Below, piece by piece: positions 24,985 to 34,088 of a DNA stretch of 64,000 nt. Each line of letters opens with the position of its first letter. Within the stretch, counting starts at the first letter, position 1. The translations under genes were made by a program, and so were the position numbers. Source of the stretch: Hymenobacter sublimis (GTDB taxonomy: Bacteria; Bacteroidota; Bacteroidia; Cytophagales; Hymenobacteraceae); the NCBI RefSeq assembly GCF_023101345.1, contig NZ_CP095848.1:2735297-2799296 (forward strand), read 5' to 3'. Below the pieces are notes generated by a model. The model searched no databases. It was given only the letters and a program-made list of their open reading frames with translations, and was not told the DNA's origin.

Positions 24985-26883
24985 ATGAATCTGCTTTCTG
25001 CTGAGAATCTTTCGAAAAATTACGCCGACCGGTGGTTGTTCCGGGAACTGAACTTCGGGCTGCAACAGGGGCAGCGTGTGGCCCTGGTAGGCATCAACGG
25101 CTCGGGTAAAACCACTTTGCTGCGCATTCTGGCCGGCCTAGAGCCGCCGGACAGCGGCGAGGTGAGCGTGCGCAAAGACATCCGGGTGTCCTTTCTGGGG
25201 CAGCAGCCGGTGTTCGATGAGTCGCTAAACGTAGAGCAAACCATCTTCGCCAGCCAGAACGATACCTTGGCTGCCATCCGCGACTACGAGCACGTCGTCA
25301 ACGACCCGAACCATTCTGCCAACGACCTGCAACGGGTTATGGAGCTGATGGACACCTATAATGCCTGGGACTACGACGCCCAGGTAAAGCAAATTCTGGG
25401 GCGCCTGGGCATCCTCGGTGATTTGCTGGAGCGGCCCGTGAGCAAGCTTTCCGGGGGGCAGCGCAAGCGCGTGGCCCTGGCCCGGGTGCTCATTGAGGAG
25501 CCCGACGTGCTCATCCTCGACGAGCCTACCAACCACTTGGACCTAGCTACCATTGAGTGGCTGGAAAACCGGCTGGCCTCCCCTACCCTCACCTTGCTCA
25601 TGGTTACCCACGACCGGTATTTCCTGGATAAAGTGGCCAACGAAATTGTGGAGCTGGACCAGGGCCGCGTGCACCGCTACCAGGGCAACTACTCCTACTT
25701 CGTGGAGAAGAAAGCCGACCGGGAGCAGATGGAAACGGCCGAAGTGGAAAAGGCCCGCAACTTGCTGCGCAAGGAGCTGGAGTGGATGCGCCGCCAGCCC
25801 CAGGCCCGCGGTACCAAGCAAAAAGCCCGCATCGACGCTTTCTACGACACCCAGGAAAAAGCCAAGGGCCGCGTGAAAGGCCCGGAAATGGAGCTATCGG
25901 TGAAAACCACCCGCCAGGGCGGCAAAATCATCGAGGTAGAGCACTTGCACAAGCAGTTCGGCGGCAAGGTGGTGCTGAAGGACTTCAGCTACGTGTTCAA
26001 GAAAAAGGACCGGATTGGTCTAGTAGGACCGAACGGCGCCGGCAAGTCGACGCTGCTGAACATGCTCACCGGCAAGCTCGCGCCCGACTCGGGGGTAGTA
26101 GATGCCGGCCAGACCACCGTGTTCGGCTACTACACCCAGACAGAGCTGGATTTCGACCCCTCGCAGCGCGTAATTGACATTGTGAAGGAGGTAGCGGAAG
26201 TGGTGGAAATGGCCGATGGCAGCAGCGTTACGGCCTCGCAGTTTCTGCAGCACTTCCAGTTTCCGCCAGCCCAGCAGTACACCTTGGTTAGCAAGCTCAG
26301 CGGGGGCGAAAAGCGCCGGTTGCAGCTGTTGCGCGTGCTCATCAAGAATCCGAACTTCCTGATTCTCGACGAACCAACCAACGACCTGGACATCATCACC
26401 CTGAACATTCTGGAAGATTTCCTGCTCAACTTCCAGGGCTGTTTGATTATCGTGTCGCACGACCGGTACTTTATGGACGCGCTGGTGGAGCAGGTGTTTG
26501 CCCTGGAGCCCGGCGGCAACATCCGGCAGTTCCCCGGCAACTACACCGACTACCGCGAGTGGCAAAAGGAGCAGGACGCCGAAACAGCCGCCCGACCACC
26601 CAAAGGCACGGTATCGGCGGCGCCGGTGGCCGCGCCGCCCGCACCGGTGGCAGCCCCAGCCGCGGCTAAGCGCAAGGCTACCTTCGCCGAGAAAAAGGAA
26701 TACGAAACCCTGGAGAAGGAGCTGGAACAACTGGAAGTCGTTAAGCAGCAACTCATTGAAAAGCTCAACTCCGGCACCGGTTCTCACCAGGAGCTAGCCG
26801 ACTGGGCCGCCCAGCTCAAGCGCACCGATGCCGACCTGGACAGCAAAGGCGAGCGGTGGCTAGAACTAGCCGAGTTCGTGTAA
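24985..26883 (+). CDS. ABC-F family ATPase (Uup/EttA-like ribosome-associated factor)
   Basis: A 632-residue soluble protein with two ABC domains and no membrane part. The first Walker A is GINGSGKTTLL (about residue 36) with signature LSGGQRKRVALARVL and Walker B LILDEPTNHLD. The second is GPNGAGKSTLL (about 350) with LSGGEKRRLQLLRVL and LILDEPTNDLD. The ~80-residue linker is rich in Lys/Arg. An Ala/Pro linker and a C-terminal coiled coil (YETLEKELEQLEVVKQQLIEKL) complete the Uup-type layout. Such proteins act on the translating ribosome E site. A Uup-like member is most likely given the C-terminal coil. Confidence 0.9.
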   Translation: MNLLSAENLSKNYADRWLFRELNFGLQQGQRVALVGINGSGKTTLLRILAGLEPPDSGEVSVRKDIRVSFLGQQPVFDESLNVEQTIFASQNDTLAAIRDYEHVVNDPNHSANDLQRVMELMDTYNAWDYDAQVKQILGRLGILGDLLERPVSKLSGGQRKRVALARVLIEEPDVLILDEPTNHLDLATIEWLENRLASPTLTLLMVTHDRYFLDKVANEIVELDQGRVHRYQGNYSYFVEKKADREQMETAEVEKARNLLRKELEWMRRQPQARGTKQKARIDAFYDTQEKAKGRVKGPEMELSVKTTRQGGKIIEVEHLHKQFGGKVVLKDFSYVFKKKDRIGLVGPNGAGKSTLLNMLTGKLAPDSGVVDAGQTTVFGYYTQTELDFDPSQRVIDIVKEVAEVVEMADGSSVTASQFLQHFQFPPAQQYTLVSKLSGGEKRRLQLLRVLIKNPNFLILDEPTNDLDIITLNILEDFLLNFQGCLIIVSHDRYFMDALVEQVFALEPGGNIRQFPGNYTDYREWQKEQDAETAARPPKGTVSAAPVAAPPAPVAAPAAAKRKATFAEKKEYETLEKELEQLEVVKQQLIEKLNSGTGSHQELADWAAQLKRTDADLDSKGERWLELAEFV

Positions 26884-26888
26884 ACAGC

Positions 26889-26924
26889 AAGCCCCGCTTC
26901 AGCTAGGAGCGGGGCTTTGTTTTG
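26889..26924 (+). terminator. Terminator of the ABC-F gene
   Basis: AAGCCCCGCT (26889-26898) pairs with AGCGGGGCTT (26908-26917) and is followed by TGTTTTG. It starts 5 bp past the stop. Confidence 0.9.
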
Positions 26925-26948
26925 TACCTAACAGCCAGCCGGAAATGC

Positions 26949-27305
26949 TTACGACGCGGGCTGTTGACTGAAATGGAACTGACCGGTTGCGTTGCTACGC
27001 AAGGTGAGCACACGCCGTACGGCATTAAGTGGAATAGGACCGAAAATGTGAGCAAACGTCGCTTCTCGCTCTTCCCGCCACTGTAGTTCCACCTCAATAC
27101 CGGCGGCGCGAAGCAGGTCCATATCAATTTCCAGGGCTAGAACCTCCGGCTCGGTGGCAAAATACAAGCCAGCCGTAACCAGCACCTGTTGCGGGGGTGA
27201 GGCGTGAATAAATCCGGTAATTAACAGGTCGGGGCTGGCAAAAAAACCTGTTTTCTGAGCGGTAATCCAGTGTTTTGCTTCCGTGACGCGGTAGAAGAAA
27301 TGCAC
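26949..27305 (-). CDS. DUF952 family protein, copy 1
   Basis: A 118-residue cytoplasmic protein of the DUF952 family. The layout is FYRVTEAKHWITAQKTGFF at the N terminus, then GFIHASPPQQVLVTA (GFIH(A/S)S is the family hallmark), LEIDMDLL, and FAHIFGPIPLNAVRRVL near the end. The biochemical role of DUF952 is not established. A second copy lies 1.2 kb away at 28521, with the same order of motifs and roughly 45% identity by eye. The two flank a lipoprotein gene, all on the minus strand. Confidence 0.85.
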   Translation of the reverse strand: MHFFYRVTEAKHWITAQKTGFFASPDLLITGFIHASPPQQVLVTAGLYFATEPEVLALEIDMDLLRAAGIEVELQWREEREATFAHIFGPIPLNAVRRVLTLRSNATGQFHFSQQPAS

Positions 27306-27647
27306 GTTAATACAACAGCAATAAGGTCTGGCAATAGAGGCTCCAGGAAAGTATAACTCAACGAATTGCTGTCCTGTTTATTTTCAGAGTTTCACCGGGC
27401 ATACCAGACGTTTTTCGGCTAGCCCTTCCGGAAACCTACTCCTACAGAGTAGCAGCTGTCTTGCCGTGCCTGATACTTACACTTCAGTAGGTTCTAGAAG
27501 GTATTACCGGGTAGGTTAATAACTGTCACGCCGGGCATAGCGAAGCTTCTCGCGTGCTGATTCTGCCATTCTGCATGTAAGCACAAGGGATGCGACGTTT
27601 CTACAGGGCTACTTAGGCAAAGCAACAGTTCCGACTGTTTACCCAAC
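27306..27647. other. Intergenic region with a degenerate REP-like inverted repeat
   Basis: 342 bp with no gene. At about 27520-27600 it contains CACGCCGGGCATAGCGAAGC followed by TTCTCGCGTGCT, and further on AGCACAAGGGATGCGACG. The pieces CTTCTCGCGTGCT and AGCACAAGGGATGCG are loosely reverse-complementary. The remainder shows nothing recognisable. Confidence 0.4.
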
Positions 27648-28418
27648 CTAGTGCCGCTGCATGGTTTGGGTGTACTCGAACTGCACGGGCCGTTCATCGA
27701 AGAACACCACGAGCCGTAGCCGCTTCGCGTAATCTTTGCGCGGAAAATATACGTGGCCGCGCACGCGCTGCCCGGGCTCCAGGGTGGTTTTGCGCAGAAC
27801 CACGGCGGCTAGGTTTTCGTGCTGACTATACAGGTGGTCGGCTTTCTGGGCGTGGTTTTCGCGCTGCTCATCAAAGTACGCTTCGTCGCTTTGGTGGCGG
27901 TAGTCGCGCTCCGCAACCTGCTCGGCGGTTTCCTTTTTGCTGATGCTGGCTACGTCCTCGGCAATGTGGGTAGCGCTGGTCAGAATTTCAAACCAACTGA
28001 CACCAGTAGCTTTGTCAGCTTCCTTGTCCAGCTTGGCGCGGAGCTGCTGCAGCTGCACTTCGGGGTTGAGGGCGGGTACCCGGCTGTCAAAGATGCCTTT
28101 GGTCATGGTGGCTTCGGCGGCTGAGTCGGGCGGCAGTAGCAGCAGGTAAAAGGTTTCGGGAGCCACCAGCACAGGCCGGTCGGAGGTATTGGTAATTTCC
28201 GTTTCGAATACTAGCTCCGCGGGCTCAGAGCGAATAAAACCGGCGCGCACCTGCACGCTGTCGGGGTGGCGAATAAGGCTGGTGGGGTGCCCATTAACCC
28301 AGGGGCCGTTCGCTTGCCGGGGCGTTACGCTCAGAGACGAAGTGGCGCCGCAGGCCGAGAGTACCAGGCCCAGCAGCACGGGTAGCCCACGACCGATAAG
28401 TAGCATCGAGACACGCAT
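27648..28418 (-). CDS. Uncharacterised lipoprotein
   Basis: About 256 residues. The start MRVSMLLIGRGLPVLLG at 28418 gives a signal with lipobox VLSAC; the in-frame ATG at 28454 adds 12 residues ahead of it. The mature part has an immunoglobulin-like first half (AELVFETEITNTSDRPVLVAPETF). A central charged helical stretch rich in E, K, Q and H follows, and the second half has a GQRVRGHVYFPRKD strand pattern. This is the layout of envelope lipoproteins with a DUF-type beta domain. I do not recognise the family. It lies between the two DUF952 copies. Confidence 0.7.
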   Translation of the reverse strand: MRVSMLLIGRGLPVLLGLVLSACGATSSLSVTPRQANGPWVNGHPTSLIRHPDSVQVRAGFIRSEPAELVFETEITNTSDRPVLVAPETFYLLLLPPDSAAEATMTKGIFDSRVPALNPEVQLQQLRAKLDKEADKATGVSWFEILTSATHIAEDVASISKKETAEQVAERDYRHQSDEAYFDEQRENHAQKADHLYSQHENLAAVVLRKTTLEPGQRVRGHVYFPRKDYAKRLRLVVFFDERPVQFEYTQTMQRH

Positions 28419-28520
28419 CGAGGTAAAAAAGAAATCATGAAATCGAATAAACAAGAGCCAAAAGCAAGAATCACTTCCGTCCTATATAGCATTTTCTAAT
28501 AGCAACAATAATTCCAACTC

Positions 28521-28871
28521 TCACTCCGCCAGCTCCGGGGGTAAGTGAAATTTGCCGGCCGTATCGGGTCGTAGCACCCACACCCGCCGTACGGCGGCCA
28601 GGGGCACAGGCCCGAACACGTGCGCAAAGTGCTGTTGCCGGCTTTCGACCCACTCCCGTTCTACGCGCACACCGGCACTACGCAAGGCCACCTCGTCCCA
28701 CTCTAACAACCATAAATCAGTGCGGCCGGGGTAGTAGCGGCGGGCCGTGGCCAGAATCTGATGGCGCTCCGAGCTATGAATAAATCCTTCGGCCGCTAAA
28801 TCAGGGCTAACAAACAAGCCCGTTTGCTGGGCCTGCTGCCAGTCGGCGGGTTCGGCAATGCGGTATAACAT
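28521..28871 (-). CDS. DUF952 family protein, copy 2
   Basis: 116 residues from the start MLYRIAEPADWQQAQQTG; an in-frame ATG 27 codons upstream lies inside a repeat and is rejected. Motifs match copy 1 in order: GFIHSSERHQILATA, LLEWDEVAL and FAHVFGPVPLAAVRRV. The role is unknown. It is closely related to copy 1 at 26949, so a local duplication separated by a lipoprotein gene is likely. Confidence 0.85.
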   Translation of the reverse strand: MLYRIAEPADWQQAQQTGLFVSPDLAAEGFIHSSERHQILATARRYYPGRTDLWLLEWDEVALRSAGVRVEREWVESRQQHFAHVFGPVPLAAVRRVWVLRPDTAGKFHLPPELAE

Positions 28872-28888
28872 GTTGTTTGATGAATACT

Positions 28889-28970
28889 CAGGAATGAAAA
28901 ATGAGGAACAAGAAGTGAGGTGCGGCGGGGTAGCCACTTTCTCACTCTTCATTCCTCATTCTTTATTTTC
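28889..28970. repeat. Imperfect inverted repeat built of GAATGAGGAATG words
   Basis: AATGAGGAACAAGAAGTGAG (from 28899) is mirrored by CTCACTCTTCATTCCTCATT (from 28941) around a 20-base GC-rich centre. It fills the gap between the 28980 gene and the second DUF952 gene, just upstream of the latter's start. Confidence 0.5.
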
Positions 28971-28979
28971 TATTGAGCC

Positions 28980-29366
28980 TTAGGCTTTCCAGACTTCCTG
29001 CTGCACGGCTTTACCAACCGTTATTACGAGGCGCGTGGGGTTGGGCACCAGGGTTAGGCGGGCCTCTTTGCCGGAGTATTTCTCGGAGTCAATCCAGACG
29101 CCTTCCTTGGGCGAGGGCGTACCGCTGGTGTTGGCGGGCAGGTAGGCGGTTGGCAGCAGCACATCGGTGTCGGAACCCAAGTCGGTGTGGACTTTTTCCA
29201 GGGCTGCTTCCAGGAAAGCGCCATATTCGTCGTTGAAGTCGTCTTCCAGGTCGTGCAGCTCTTCTTCTACGTCATCGTAGCGGGCATCATCATACGTGAG
29301 CTTGTGCAGCTCGGCTTTCTTCTCGATGAGGGCCACGAGGGCGCGGTTCAGCTCTTCCGGATTCAT
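28980..29366 (-). CDS. Uncharacterised acidic protein (128 aa)
   Basis: A soluble 128-residue protein with two halves. The N-terminal 55 residues are a highly acidic predicted coiled coil (KKAELHKLTYDDARYDDVEEELHDLEDDF, hallmark DDVEEELHDLEDDF). The C-terminal part is beta-rich (GVWIDSEKYSGKEARLTLVP). No signal or membrane segment. Codon use matches the neighbours and the start ATG is clean. I do not recognise the family. Confidence 0.65.
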   Translation of the reverse strand: MNPEELNRALVALIEKKAELHKLTYDDARYDDVEEELHDLEDDFNDEYGAFLEAALEKVHTDLGSDTDVLLPTAYLPANTSGTPSPKEGVWIDSEKYSGKEARLTLVPNPTRLVITVGKAVQQEVWKA

Positions 29367-29626
29367 AAGGGTAAAGCAAGGGGTTAAGGCTACAAAGGTG
29401 AAGAGGATTCGGCAGTTTCGTATAGGGAATCCGGCTTTCGTCCCAATTCTACGAAGAATGTCCTAACCGGGTGCAGCTGCTCATCTTTAAACCTGCGTAT
29501 TTAAGGACGCCGGTACGCCATCTATTACCACTACCCGCTCTATTCAGCCGAAAGGGAATGATTTAACCTAAACCAGTATTTTTACCCAGGTAACCCCATC
29601 CACCCGCTACTCAATCCGTTCCGCCC

Positions 29627-30760
29627 ATGGAAACTATGACCTCTCCGGCCGTTCAGGCCCATCCCGCCCAAGACTTTCTGCCCCTCAATGGCACCGATTA
29701 CGTCGAGTTTTACGTCGGTAACGCCAAGCAGTCGGCCTACTACTACCAAGCCGCGTTTGGCTTTGAGTTGGTGGCCTATGCCGGTCCCGAAACTGGGGTG
29801 CGCGACCGGGCCAGCTATGTGCTCCAGCAAAACAAAATCCGCTTCGTACTTACCACCTCCCTGCTGCCCGACTCCGACATCACGCGCCACGTAGCCCAGC
29901 ACGGCGACGGGGTAAAGGTAATGGCCCTGTGGGTAGACGATGCCCGTAAATCCTTCGAGGAAACCACGAAGCGCGGAGCCAAGCCCGCCTTCGAGCCCTA
30001 CACCATTGAGGACGAAAACGGCTCCGTGACGCTGTCGGGCATTTATACCTACGGCGAAACCATTCACACCTTTGTGGAGCGTAGCAACTACCGCGGCGCG
30101 TTTATGCCCGGTTTCGTGGCCAAAACCAGCACTGTGCCCCAGGGCGCCGCAGTGGGTTTGCTGCACGTGGACCATTGCGTAGGCAACGTAGGCTGGGGCG
30201 AAATGAACCAATGGGTGAAGTTTTACGAAGACGTTATGGGCTTTAAGCTGCTTCTAACCTTCGACGACGACGACATTAGCACGGAGTACTCGGCGCTGAT
30301 GTCGAAGGTAGTCAGCAACGGCAACGGCTACGTGAAATTCCCTATCAATGAGCCCGCCGAGGGCAAGAAAAAGTCGCAGATTGAGGAATACCTCGACTAC
30401 TACCACTCGCCTGGGGTGCAGCATATTGCTATTGCCACCAACGACATTCGGGCCACGGTAACCGAGCTGCGCCGCCGCGGCGTGGAGTTCCTGACCGTGC
30501 CGGGCGCCTACTACGAGGACCTGCTGGACCGCATTGGAGCCATCGATGAAGATTTGGAAAGCATCAAAGCCCTCAACCTGCTCGTGGACCGCGACGAAGA
30601 AGGCTACCTGCTGCAAATCTTCACGAAGCCCGTGGAAGACCGCCCGACGGTGTTCTACGAAATCATTCAGCGCAAAGGCGCCAAGAGCTTCGGCAAAGGC
30701 AACTTCAAGGCCCTGTTTGAAGCCATTGAGCGGGAGCAAGCCCTGCGCGGTAACCTATAA
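29627..30760 (+). CDS. hppD: 4-hydroxyphenylpyruvate dioxygenase
   Basis: Fe(II) enzyme converting 4-hydroxyphenylpyruvate to homogentisate in tyrosine degradation. The 377 residues form two VOC modules. The C-terminal module carries the iron ligands: His in LLHVDHCVG (about 180), His in GVQHIAIAT (about 265) and Glu in VFYEIIQRKGA (about 345). Family landmarks LLQIFTKP and EGKKKSQIEEYLDYY-like are present. An ATG three codons downstream is an alternative start. hmgA and fahA are not in the window. Confidence 0.95.
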   Translation: METMTSPAVQAHPAQDFLPLNGTDYVEFYVGNAKQSAYYYQAAFGFELVAYAGPETGVRDRASYVLQQNKIRFVLTTSLLPDSDITRHVAQHGDGVKVMALWVDDARKSFEETTKRGAKPAFEPYTIEDENGSVTLSGIYTYGETIHTFVERSNYRGAFMPGFVAKTSTVPQGAAVGLLHVDHCVGNVGWGEMNQWVKFYEDVMGFKLLLTFDDDDISTEYSALMSKVVSNGNGYVKFPINEPAEGKKKSQIEEYLDYYHSPGVQHIAIATNDIRATVTELRRRGVEFLTVPGAYYEDLLDRIGAIDEDLESIKALNLLVDRDEEGYLLQIFTKPVEDRPTVFYEIIQRKGAKSFGKGNFKALFEAIEREQALRGNL

Positions 30761-30772
30761 AATATATTGTCA

Positions 30773-30827
30773 AAGTAAAAGCAGAAAGCCCCGGCGCTAC
30801 CAGCACCGGGGCTTTCTGCTTTTACTT
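30773..30827. terminator. Terminator after hppD
   Basis: A perfect 22-bp stem (30773-30794 with 30806-30827) with core GAAAGCCCCGG and an 11-base loop. T-rich sequence lies in the descending arm. Strong. Confidence 0.9.
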
Positions 30828-31051
30828 GAACGGCTTTGGGGCCCGATGACGCAAAGGTTATATCTGCGCGCGGCAAACTGAGTCTAACGCCGAACTTAAC
30901 CTTGCTCAGGTTCAACTATTTCTAGCCAAGGATCAACTGCTAGCTCTTGGGTGCTTTATGCGGGAAGTTTGATTACCTATGCCCAACACCACGGGAAACC
31001 TGTTTTCTTTACTCCCGTTATTCGAATCCTACCGTTCAACCCTTCCCGCGT

Positions 31052-32788
31052 ATGGCCCTGACGCCTGACATTCACGAGAAAATCAATACCTGGCTTACGG
31101 GTAGCTACGACGCCGAAACCCAGTCGGCCATTCGCCAGATGCTGGCAGAAAATCAGGAGGATTTCCTTTCCGACGCCTTCTACCGCAACCTCGAATTTGG
31201 TACCGGCGGTTTGCGCGGCATCATGGGCCCCGGCTCCAACCGCATGAACCGCTACACCCTGGGCATGGCTACCCAGGGCCTGAGCAACTACCTGCTTCAG
31301 AGCTTTCCCGGCCAGGAAATAAAGGTGGCTATAGCCCACGACTCGCGCAACAACAGCCCGGAGTTTGCCCGCATTGCCGCCGACATTTTCTCGGCCAACG
31401 GCATTACGGTGTATCTGTTTGAGGCCCTCCGCCCTACCCCCGAGTTGTCGTTTGCTATTCGCCAGCTAGGTTGCCAGAGCGGCTGCGTGGTCACGGCCTC
31501 GCACAACCCCAAGGAGTACAATGGCTTCAAGGTGTACTGGAACGACGGCGCCCAGGTAGTGGCCCCGCACGACAAGAACATCATCCGAGAAGTAGAAGCT
31601 ATCCAGTCAGTTAGTGAAGTGCGCTTTCAGGCTGACTCTTCCCGGATTCACCTGATTGGAGCCGAACTGGATGCTGCTTACTTGGCCAAGGTAAAAGAGT
31701 TGAGCATCAACCCAACCGCCATCCAGCGCCAGCACAACTTGAAGATTGTGTACACGCCCTTGCATGGCACGGGTATCACGCTGGTACCCAAGGCCCTGGC
31801 CCAGCTTGGCTTCACCAACGTGCACGTAGTAGAAGCCCAGGCCACGCCCGATGGTAACTTCCCCACAGTACAGTCGCCGAACCCCGAAGAGAAAGTAGCC
31901 ATGCAAATGGCCCTGGACCAGGCCAAAGCCCTCGATGCGGACCTAGTGTTGGCTACTGACCCCGATTCGGACCGCGTGGGTATTGCCGTGAAAGACAACA
32001 AGGGCGAGTGGGTGCTGGTAAACGGCAACCAAACCGCTGCTCTACTGACGCACTACCTGCTTTCGGCCCGCAAACAGGCCGGCAAAATGACTGAGCAGGA
32101 CTTCATCGTCTATACCATTGTAACCAGCGACGTGCTCGGCGACATTGCCCGTGCCCACGGCGTGCAGGCCTACCAGACCCTGACGGGCTTCAAGTACATT
32201 GCCGGCATCATCCGCGACCTAGAAGGTCAGCAGAACTACATTGGGGGCGGCGAGGAAAGCTACGGCTACATGATTGGCTCCTTCGTGCGCGACAAAGACG
32301 CTATTTCTGCTTGCGCCCTACTAGCCGAAATGGCTGCCGTTGCCAAGGACCACGGCCACACCTTATACGAGGAGATGGTGCACATGTACGCCACCTATGG
32401 CTTCTATAAGGAGCACCTGATTTCCTTAACCAAAAAGGGCCAGCGTGGAGCCGAGGAAATTCAGGAAATGATGCGCGAGTTGCGCGCTAACCCGCCCCGC
32501 ACCATTGCCGGCCAACCCGTGGTAGAGCTGCGCGACTACAAAACCGGCCGCATCCGCGACCTGCGCACCAACCTGGAAACTGAAACCGGCCTGGAAAGCT
32601 CCAACGTGCTCCAGTTCATCTTGGAAGACGGCAGCAAAATATCGGCCCGCCCCAGCGGCACCGAGCCCAAAATCAAGTTCTACTTCAGCGTGCGCCAGCC
32701 CCTGGCCTCCGCCGTGGATTATGACCTAGCCGACCGCCTCGCCGGCGAAAAAATTCAGGCTATTATTGATGACATGCAGCTAAAGTAA
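31052..32788 (+). CDS. Phosphoglucomutase/phosphomannomutase (alpha-D-phosphohexomutase)
   Basis: Interconverts hexose 1- and 6-phosphates for glycogen, cell-wall and surface-sugar synthesis. From MALTPDIHEKI at 31052 it has 578 residues. EFGTGGLRGIMG lies at the N terminus, the phosphoserine loop TASHNPKEYNGFK near 150, the metal loop ATDPDSDRVGIAV near 305, the sugar loop GGGEESYGYM near 410 and the phosphate-binding loop RPSGTEPKIKFYF near 535. All active-site loops are intact. This length is the PGM2/ManB-like type. The open frame extends to 30947 but the extra residues are not family-like. Confidence 0.93.
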   Translation: MALTPDIHEKINTWLTGSYDAETQSAIRQMLAENQEDFLSDAFYRNLEFGTGGLRGIMGPGSNRMNRYTLGMATQGLSNYLLQSFPGQEIKVAIAHDSRNNSPEFARIAADIFSANGITVYLFEALRPTPELSFAIRQLGCQSGCVVTASHNPKEYNGFKVYWNDGAQVVAPHDKNIIREVEAIQSVSEVRFQADSSRIHLIGAELDAAYLAKVKELSINPTAIQRQHNLKIVYTPLHGTGITLVPKALAQLGFTNVHVVEAQATPDGNFPTVQSPNPEEKVAMQMALDQAKALDADLVLATDPDSDRVGIAVKDNKGEWVLVNGNQTAALLTHYLLSARKQAGKMTEQDFIVYTIVTSDVLGDIARAHGVQAYQTLTGFKYIAGIIRDLEGQQNYIGGGEESYGYMIGSFVRDKDAISACALLAEMAAVAKDHGHTLYEEMVHMYATYGFYKEHLISLTKKGQRGAEEIQEMMRELRANPPRTIAGQPVVELRDYKTGRIRDLRTNLETETGLESSNVLQFILEDGSKISARPSGTEPKIKFYFSVRQPLASAVDYDLADRLAGEKIQAIIDDMQLK

Positions 32789-32817
32789 GCTCGTCTTCAA
32801 CTAGTATTGTACCCGGA

Positions 32818-32846
32818 AAGCCTGAGCGATGTAGCTCAGGCTTTTT
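32818..32846 (+). terminator. Terminator of the phosphohexomutase gene
   Basis: AAGCCTGAGC and GCTCAGGCTT form a perfect stem around GATGTA and are followed by TTTC. Confidence 0.9.
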
Positions 32847-32880
32847 CTATGTCTTTATTCCTCTCATTGCACTTTTCTAT

Positions 32881-34047
32881 ATGGTTCGATTGTACGCCTC
32901 AGTTCTTTTTTTACTCAGCTACTTCAGCTACACCGTAATAAAAGCCCAAGGCTTACCAGGTCATGTGGTTACGCTCAACGGTGACACATTACGAGGCTTC
33001 ATAGCCGAAACTGATGTGCAGCGCGTCGCCTTCTACGCCCAGGCAGGAGTGCCACCTCGGTTTTTTCGACCCTCTCAGGCGCATGCCTACAGTATTGGTC
33101 AGCGGACCGTGTACGTCAGCCGGCTAGCACGCCTAAAGTCGGGCCGCGACTCACTACGCTTCGTGCGGCCACTTTTAGTAGGATCGGCTAGTTTGTACAC
33201 TACCTCGTCTGATAGTGCAGAGCTCTTGCTGCAACCTTCTACGTCTGACACTCTTTACGAGTTGACAGCTCGAAATTGGGTCTTGCTGTTCAACCGCTAT
33301 CTAAGCCACTGTAAATCAATAGATTGGTCGGACCAACGAATAATAGCCCGGCGTTTTGAAGCGCGCAACATAGTATTGCTCCTTCGGCAGTACAACCGTT
33401 GCGTAGACGCTAGCTGGAAGCCCATAAAGCCGAAATCTTCTACCTCTCAGCTGCGTCTAGGCATTATAACTGGAATAGGATACTCTATCTATTCAACATT
33501 CGACGGGAAACCCAAGCCTGAAGGTGTCGACGCCAATCTCCAGCCTGGAGCAACAGCCGGGATAGAATTACGCCTCTTACGGTCCAACGGTTGGTGGCTA
33601 TCTGGCAGTGCAACTGTGCAACAGCTACGTGGTGGCTTGCAGGAATATTCGGTGTACACCGGCACCAATCTGTTTACAAGCACTCAGATTGACAAGTATC
33701 GTATTACCAGTCTTATGGCAGGAATCGGGTTAGGCAGGACATTCGGTCAACCAGGACGAGTACGGCCTTTTGTGTTCATGTCGCTGTCCGGTGGCATGAC
33801 TCTAAATGCTGAATATTATACCCGTCAAAAGTACACTAGTGTACTTCCAACCCGCGAAACACGGGTCGACCGCTCCGGTCAAATTAATATTCAAGGTAGA
33901 GCCGGAACTGGTTTATGGATACCACTGGCACCTCGCCACGATGTTCTGCTAAGTTTGCACTATGGCCAGAGCATTCTGACGGAGGGCAAGGCCCTTCGGA
34001 TGGCCTTGCTAGGTGCTCAGATAGGTTATGAGTTTGTATTGCGTTAG
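32881..34047 (+). CDS. Secreted outer-membrane beta-barrel-like protein
   Basis: A 388-residue protein with a signal peptide ending YTVIKAQ. The N-terminal ~170 residues start GHVVTLNGDTLRGFI, the opening of a recurrent Bacteroidota domain that precedes outer-membrane barrels. From about residue 190 there are alternating aromatic strands (LRLGIITGIGYSIYS ... WWLSGSATVQQL ... VRPFVFMSLSGGM ... LLGAQIGYEFVLR), with a terminal aromatic-rich strand typical of PorT-type barrels. It has no family name I can assign. Its codon use is visibly less GC-rich than that of the genes on both sides. Confidence 0.75.
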   Translation: MVRLYASVLFLLSYFSYTVIKAQGLPGHVVTLNGDTLRGFIAETDVQRVAFYAQAGVPPRFFRPSQAHAYSIGQRTVYVSRLARLKSGRDSLRFVRPLLVGSASLYTTSSDSAELLLQPSTSDTLYELTARNWVLLFNRYLSHCKSIDWSDQRIIARRFEARNIVLLLRQYNRCVDASWKPIKPKSSTSQLRLGIITGIGYSIYSTFDGKPKPEGVDANLQPGATAGIELRLLRSNGWWLSGSATVQQLRGGLQEYSVYTGTNLFTSTQIDKYRITSLMAGIGLGRTFGQPGRVRPFVFMSLSGGMTLNAEYYTRQKYTSVLPTRETRVDRSGQINIQGRAGTGLWIPLAPRHDVLLSLHYGQSILTEGKALRMALLGAQIGYEFVLR

Positions 34048-34088
34048 CACGCTGTCATCTGGGGCTCTCTGCTACGTCAAGTTTCCTT

